Shown: piece after piece, positions 57,901 to 64,000 of the stretch
Numbering within the stretch: the first letter of the stretch is position 1
How the letters are laid out: each line of letters opens with the position of its first letter
Assembly (NCBI GenBank): GCA_949775045.1
Contig: OX459102.1
Location: forward strand, 19,352,728-19,416,727
DNA: 64,000 nt
DNA from: Metridium senile
Lineage: Eukaryota; Cnidaria; Anthozoa; Actiniaria; Metridiidae
Direction: 5' to 3'
Notes under the pieces: generated by a model
What the model saw: the letters and a program-made list of their open reading frames with translations, nothing else
Databases searched by the model: none
What the model was told of the DNA's origin: nothing
Made by a program: the position numbers and the translations under genes

Positions 57901-60900
57901 CATCAATTTACAATCACAGTAACTACTGGGTTACAAAAAACATCCGTTTACAAACACAGTAACTACTATGTTACAAAACTCGTCCGTTTACAATCACAGT
58001 AATTACTGGGTTACCAAATTCATACATTCACAATCACAGTAACTACTGGTTTACAAAAATCATCCATTTACAATCACAGTAACTACTGGGTTGCAAAAAT
58101 CATACGTTTACAATCACACTAACTACTGGGTTACAAAAATCATCCATTTACAATCACAGTAACTACTGGGTTACAAAAATCATTCATTTACAATCACAGT
58201 AAGTACTGGGTTACAAAAATCATTCATTTACAATCACAGTAACTACTGGGTTACAAAAAACCATCCATTTACAATCACAGTAACTACTGGGTTACAAAGA
58301 TCATCCGTTTACAATCAAATTAACTACTGGGTTACAAAACTCGTCCGTATACAATCACAGTAACTACTGGGTTACAAAAATCATCCGTTTACAATCACAG
58401 TAATTACTGGGTTACAAAAATTATCCATTTACAATCACAGTAACTACTGGGTTACAAAAATCATTCGTTTACAATCAAATTAACTACTGGGTTAAAAAAC
58501 TCGTCCGTATACAATCACAGTAACTACTGGGTTACAAAAATCATCCGTTTACAATCACACTAACTACTGGGTTACAAAAATCATCCATTTACAATCACAG
58601 TAACTACTGGGTTACAAAAATCATTCATTTACAATCACAGTAAGTACTGGGTTACAAAAATCATTCATTTACAATCACAGTAACTACTGGGTTACAAAAA
58701 ACCATCCATTTACAATCACAGTAACTACTGGGTTACAAAGATCATCCGTTTACAATCACAGTAACTACTGGGTTACAAAAAATCATGCATTTTTAATCAC
58801 AGTAACTACTGGGTTACAAAGATCATCCGTTTACAATCACAGTACATACTGGGTTACAAAAATCATTCATTTACAATCACAGTAACTACTGGGTTACAAA
58901 AAACATCCGTTTACAAACACAGTAACTACTATGTTACAAAATTCGTCCGTTTACAATCACAGTAATTACTGGGTTACCAAATTCATACATTCACAATCAC
59001 AGTAACTACTGGTTTACAAAAATCATCCGTTTACAATCACAGTAATTACTGGGTTACAAAAATTATCCATTTACAATCACAGTAATTACTGGGTTACAAA
59101 AATCATCCATTTACAATCACAGTAACTACTGGGTTACAAAAATCATTCATTTACAATCACAGTAAGTACTGGGTTACAAAAATCATTCATTTACAATCAC
59201 AGTAACTACTGGGTTACAAAAAACCATCCATTTACAATCACAGTAACTACTGGGTTACAAAGATCATCCGTTTACAATCAAATTAACTACTGGGTTACAA
59301 AACTCGTCCGTATACAATCACAGTAACTACTGGGTTACAAAAATCATCCGTTTACAATCACAGTAATTACTGGGTTACAAAAATTATCCATTTACAATCA
59401 CAGTAACTACTGGGTTACAAAAATCATTCGTTTACAATCAAATTAACTACTGGGTTAAAAAACTCGTCCGTATACAATCACAGTAACTACTGGGTTACAA
59501 AAATCATCCGTTTACAATCACACTAACTACTGGGTTACAAAAATCATCCATTTACAATCACAGTAACTACTGGGTTACAAAAATCATTCATTTACAATCA
59601 CAGTAAGTACTGGGTTACAAAAATCATTCATTTACAATCACAGTAACTACTGGGTTACAAAAAACCATCCATTTACAATCACAGTAACTACTGGGTTACA
59701 AAGATCATCCGTTTACAATCACAGTAACTACTGGGTTACAAAAAATCATGCATTTTTAATCACAGTAACTACTGGGTTACAAAGATCATCCGTTTACAAT
59801 CACAGTACATACTGGGTTACAAAAATCATTCATTTACAATCACAGTAACTACTGGGTTACAAAAAACATCCGTTTACAAACACAGTAACTACTATGTTAC
59901 AAAATTCGTCCGTTTACAATCACAGTAATTACTGGGTTACCAAATTCATACATTCACAATCACAGTAACTACTGGTTTACAAAAATCATCCGTTTACAAT
60001 CACAGTAATTACTGGGTTACAAAAATTATCCATTTACAATCACAGTAATTACTGGGTTACAAAAATCATCCATTTACAATCACAGTAACTACTGGGTTAC
60101 AAAAATCATTCGTTTACAATCAAATTAACTACTGGGTTACAAAAATCATTCATTTACAATCACAGTAACTACTGGGTTACAAAACTCGTCCGTTTACAAT
60201 CACAGTAATTACTGGGTTACCAAATTCATACATTCACAATCACAGTAACTACTGGTTTACAAAAATCATCCATTTACAATCACAGTAACTACTGGGTTAC
60301 AAAAAACATCCGTTTACAAACACAGTAACTACTATGTTACAAAACTCGTCCGTTTACAATCACAGTAATTACTGGTTTACAAAAATCATCCATTTACAAT
60401 CACAGTAACTACTGGTTTACAAAAATCATCCATTTACAATCACAGTAACTACTGGGTTACAAAAATCATCCGTTTACAATCACATTAGCTACTGGGTTAC
60501 AAAACTCATCCGTTTACAATCACAGTAACTACTGGGATACAAAAATCATCCGTTTACAATCACAGTAAGTACTGGGTTACAAAAATCATTCATTTACAAT
60601 CACAGTAACTACTGTGTTACAAAACTCGTCCGCATACAATCACAGTAACTACTGGGTTACAAAGATCATCCGTTTACAATCACAGTAACTACTGGGTTAC
60701 AAAAATCATCAATTTACAATCACAGTAACTACTGGGTTACAAAAAACATCCGTTTACAAACACAGTAACTACTATGTTACAAAACTCGTCCGTTTACAAT
60801 CACAGTAATTACTGGGTTACCAAATTCATACATTCACAATCACAGTAACTACTGGTTTACAAAAATCATCCATTTACAATCACAGTAACTACTGGGTTGC

Positions 60901-63900
60901 AAAAATCATACGTTTACAATCACACTAACTACTGGGTTACAAAAATCATCCATTTACAATCACAGTAACTACTGGGTTACAAAAATCATTCATTTACAAT
61001 CACAGTAAGTACTGGGTTACAAAAATCATTCATTTACAATCACAGTAACTACTGGGTTACAAAAAACCATCCATTTACAATCACAGTAACTACTGGGTTA
61101 CAAAGATCATCCGTTTACAATCAAATTAACTACTGGGTTACAAAACTCGTCCGTATACATTCACAGTAACTACTGGGTTACAAAAATCATCCGTTTACAA
61201 TCACAGTAATTACTGGGTTACAAAAATTATCCATTTACAATCACAGTAACTACTGGGTTACAAAAATCATTCGTTTACAATCAAATTAACTACTGGGTTA
61301 AAAAACTCGTCCGTATACAATCACAGTAACTACTGGGTTACAAAAATCATCCGTTTACAATCACACTAACTACTGGGTTACAAAAATCATCCATTTACAA
61401 TCACAGTAACTACTGGGTTACAAAAATCATTCATTTACAATCACAGTAAGTACTGGGTTACAAAAATCATTCATTTACAATCACAGTAACTACTGGGTTA
61501 CAAAAAACCATCCATTTACAATCACAGTAACTACTGGGTTACAAAGATCATCCGTTTACAATCACAGTAACTACTGGGTTACAAAAAATCATGCATTTTT
61601 AATCACAGTAACTACTGGGTTACAAAGATCATCCGTTTACAATCACAGTACATACTGGGTTACAAAAATCATTCATTTACAATCACAGTAACTACTGGGT
61701 TACAAAAAACATCCGTTTACAAACACAGTAACTACTATGTTACAAAATTCGTCCGTTTACAATCACAGTAATTACTGGGTTACCAAATTCATACATTCAC
61801 AATCACAGTAACTACTGGTTTACAAAAATCATCCGTTTACAATCACAGTAATTACTGGGTTACAAAAATTATCCATTTACAATCACAGTAATTACTGGGT
61901 TACAAAAATCATCCATTTACAATCACAGTAACTACTGGGTTACAAAAATCATTCGTTTACAATCAAATTAACTACTGGGTTACAAAAATCATTCATTTAC
62001 AATCACAGTAACTACTGGGTTACAAAACTCGTCCGTTTACAATCACAGTAATTACTGGGTTACCAAATTCATACATTCACAATCACAGTAACTACTGGGT
62101 TACAAAAATCATCCATTTACAATCACAGTAACTACTGGGTTACAAAAAACATCCGTTTACAAACACAGTAACTACTATGTTACAAAACTCGTCCGTTTAC
62201 AATCACAGTAATTACTGGTTTACAAAAATCATCCATTTACAATCACAGTAACTACTGGTTTACAAAAATCATCCATTTACAATCACAGTAACTACTGGGT
62301 TACAAAAATCATCCGTTTACAATCACAGTAATTACTGGGTTACAAAAATTATCCATTTACAATCACAGTAACTACTGGGTTACAAAAATCATTCGTTTAC
62401 AATCAAATTAACTACTGGGTTACAAAACTCGTCCGTATACAATCACAGTAACTACTGGGTTACAAAAATCATCCGTTTACAATCACAGTAACTACTGGGT
62501 TACAAAAATCATCCATTTACAATCACAGTAACTACTGGGTTACAAAAATCATTCATTTACAATCACAGTAAGTACTGGGTTACAAAAATCATTCATTTAC
62601 AATCACAGTAACTACTGAGTTACAAAAAACCATCCATTTACAATCACAGTAACTACTGGGTTACAAAGATAATCCGTTTACAATCACAGTAACTACTGGG
62701 TTACAAAAAATCATGCATTTTTAATCACAGTAACTACTGGGTTACAAAGATCATCCGTTTACAATCACAGTACATACTGGGTTACAAAAATCATTCATTT
62801 ACAATCACAGTAACTACTGGGTTACAAAAAACATCCGTTTACAAACACAGTAACTACTATGTTACAAAATTCGTCCGTTTACAATCACAGTAATTACTGG
62901 GTTACCAAATTCATACATTCACAATCACAGTAACTACTGGTTTACAAAAATCATCCGTTTACAATCACAGTAATTACTGGGTTACAAAAATTATCCATTT
63001 ACAATCACAGTAATTACTGGGTTACAAAAATCATCCATTTACAATCACAGTAACTACTGGGTTACAAAAATCATTCATTTACAATCACAGTAAGTACTGG
63101 GTTACAAAAATCATTCATTTACAATCACAGTAACTACTGGGTTACAAAAAACCATCCATTTACAATCACAGTAACTACTGGGTTACAAAGATCATCCGTT
63201 TACAATCAAATTAACTACTGGGTTACAAAACTCGTCCGTATACAATCACAGTAACTACTGGGTTACAAAAATCATCCGTTTACAATCACAGTAATTACTG
63301 GGTTACAAAAATTATCCATTTACAATCACAGTAACTACTGGGTTACAAAAATCATTCGTTTACAATCAAATTAACTACTGGGTTAAAAAACTCGTCCGTA
63401 TACAATCACAGTAACTACTGGGTTACAAAAATCATCCGTTTACAATCACACTAACTACTGGGTTACAAAAATCATCCATTTACAATCACAGTAACTACTG
63501 GGTTACAAAAATCATTCATTTACAATCACAGTAAGTACTGGGTTACAAAAATCATTCATTTACAATCACAGTAACTACTGGGTTACAAAAAACCATCCAT
63601 TTACAATCACAGTAACTACTGGGTTACAAAGATCATCCGTTTACAATCACAGTAACTACTGGGTTACAAAAAATCATGCATTTTTAATCACAGTAACTAC
63701 TGGGTTACAAAGATCATCCGTTTACAATCACAGTACATACTGGGTTACAAAAATCATTCATTTACAATCACAGTAACTACTGGGTTACAAAAAACATCCG
63801 TTTACAAACACAGTAACTACTATGTTACAAAATTCGTCCGTTTACAATCACAGTAATTACTGGGTTACCAAATTCATACATTCACAATCACAGTAACTAC

Positions 63901-64000
63901 TGGTTTACAAAAATCATCCGTTTACAATCACAGTAATTACTGGGTTACAAAAATTATCCATTTACAATCACAGTAATTACTGGGTTACAAAAATCATCCA
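54945..64000 (-). repeat. 40-bp satellite, inverted array with higher-order repeats
   Basis: More than 225 units of the reverse complement, GTTACAAAAATCATCCATTT plus ACAATCACAGTAACTACTGG, continue past the window end. Variant units recur in blocks: CCGCATACAATCAC at 55981, 57823 and 60630, and CATGCATTTTTAATC at 56941, 58784, 59748, 61590, 62712 and 63675. Spacings of about 1842, 963, 1122 and 2807 bp are close to multiples of 40, so the array grew by duplication of multi-unit blocks. No gene is present. Confidence 0.97.

Noticed and set aside
54945..64000. CRISPR array
   Set aside because: The 40-bp units are contiguous satellite repeats without unique spacers, in an animal-type genome with spliced genes and no cas genes.
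53266..64000. Telomere or subtelomere repeat
   Set aside because: No TTAGGG-type run is present, and the 40- and 98-bp units are ordinary satellites; nothing shows a chromosome end.

Overview
The window looks like nuclear DNA of a non-bilaterian animal, most likely a cnidarian and probably an anthozoan. It is AT-rich, its housekeeping genes have many short GT-AG introns, and it is loaded with DNA transposons, LINEs, MITEs and microsatellites. The THAP/Kolobok, MULE and P2X7-tail protein families seen here are common in cnidarian genomes. The organism call is inference from gene content; no marker gene settles it.

Host genes, left to right. An intronless class A GPCR (5168-6295, +) has a C-terminus rewritten by a 143-bp tandem duplication. 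The mitoribosomal protein gene MRPS25 (7839-11301, +, four exons) is followed 0.8 kb downstream by a second L51/S25/CI-B8-domain gene (12071-13337, +, three exons). Both of its introns match the MRPS25 introns in position and phase and its middle exon has the same length, so the pair is a tandem duplication. An ARMC10-like armadillo-repeat gene (23774-19928, -, five exons) is divergent from GEMIN2 (23863-27269, +, ten exons) across an 88-bp gap. A small secreted PAN/Apple-domain gene (30923-36338, +, three coding exons) has a 4.1-kb repeat-filled intron. Several of these starts carry a YY1-like CAAGATGGCG box.

Mobile elements. A complete 6.0-kb Kolobok-type transposon (13868-19903, TTAA target duplication, about 145-bp TIRs) holds two convergent spliced genes: a THAP-domain DDE transposase (+) and a gene for a P2X7-type cytosolic cysteine-rich domain (-). 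A decayed intron-containing MULE-like transposase gene lies on the minus strand (48502-40526). Its second intron holds an apparently intact LINE (44602-48203) with a restriction-like endonuclease domain, sitting exactly inside an (ATT)n microsatellite. A 5'-truncated CR1/L2-like LINE lies at about 50095-51460. Many palindromic MITEs and tRNA-derived repeats are scattered through introns and intergenic DNA.

The right end (51515-64000) is satellite DNA: a 40-bp satellite in forward orientation, then 17 copies of a 98-bp satellite, then more than 9 kb of the 40-bp satellite in inverted orientation with higher-order repeats. Solitary pieces of both satellites occur elsewhere in the window. The left end (1-5100) is mostly (TGAA)n/(TGGA)n microsatellite, and the long ORFs there are artefacts of it.
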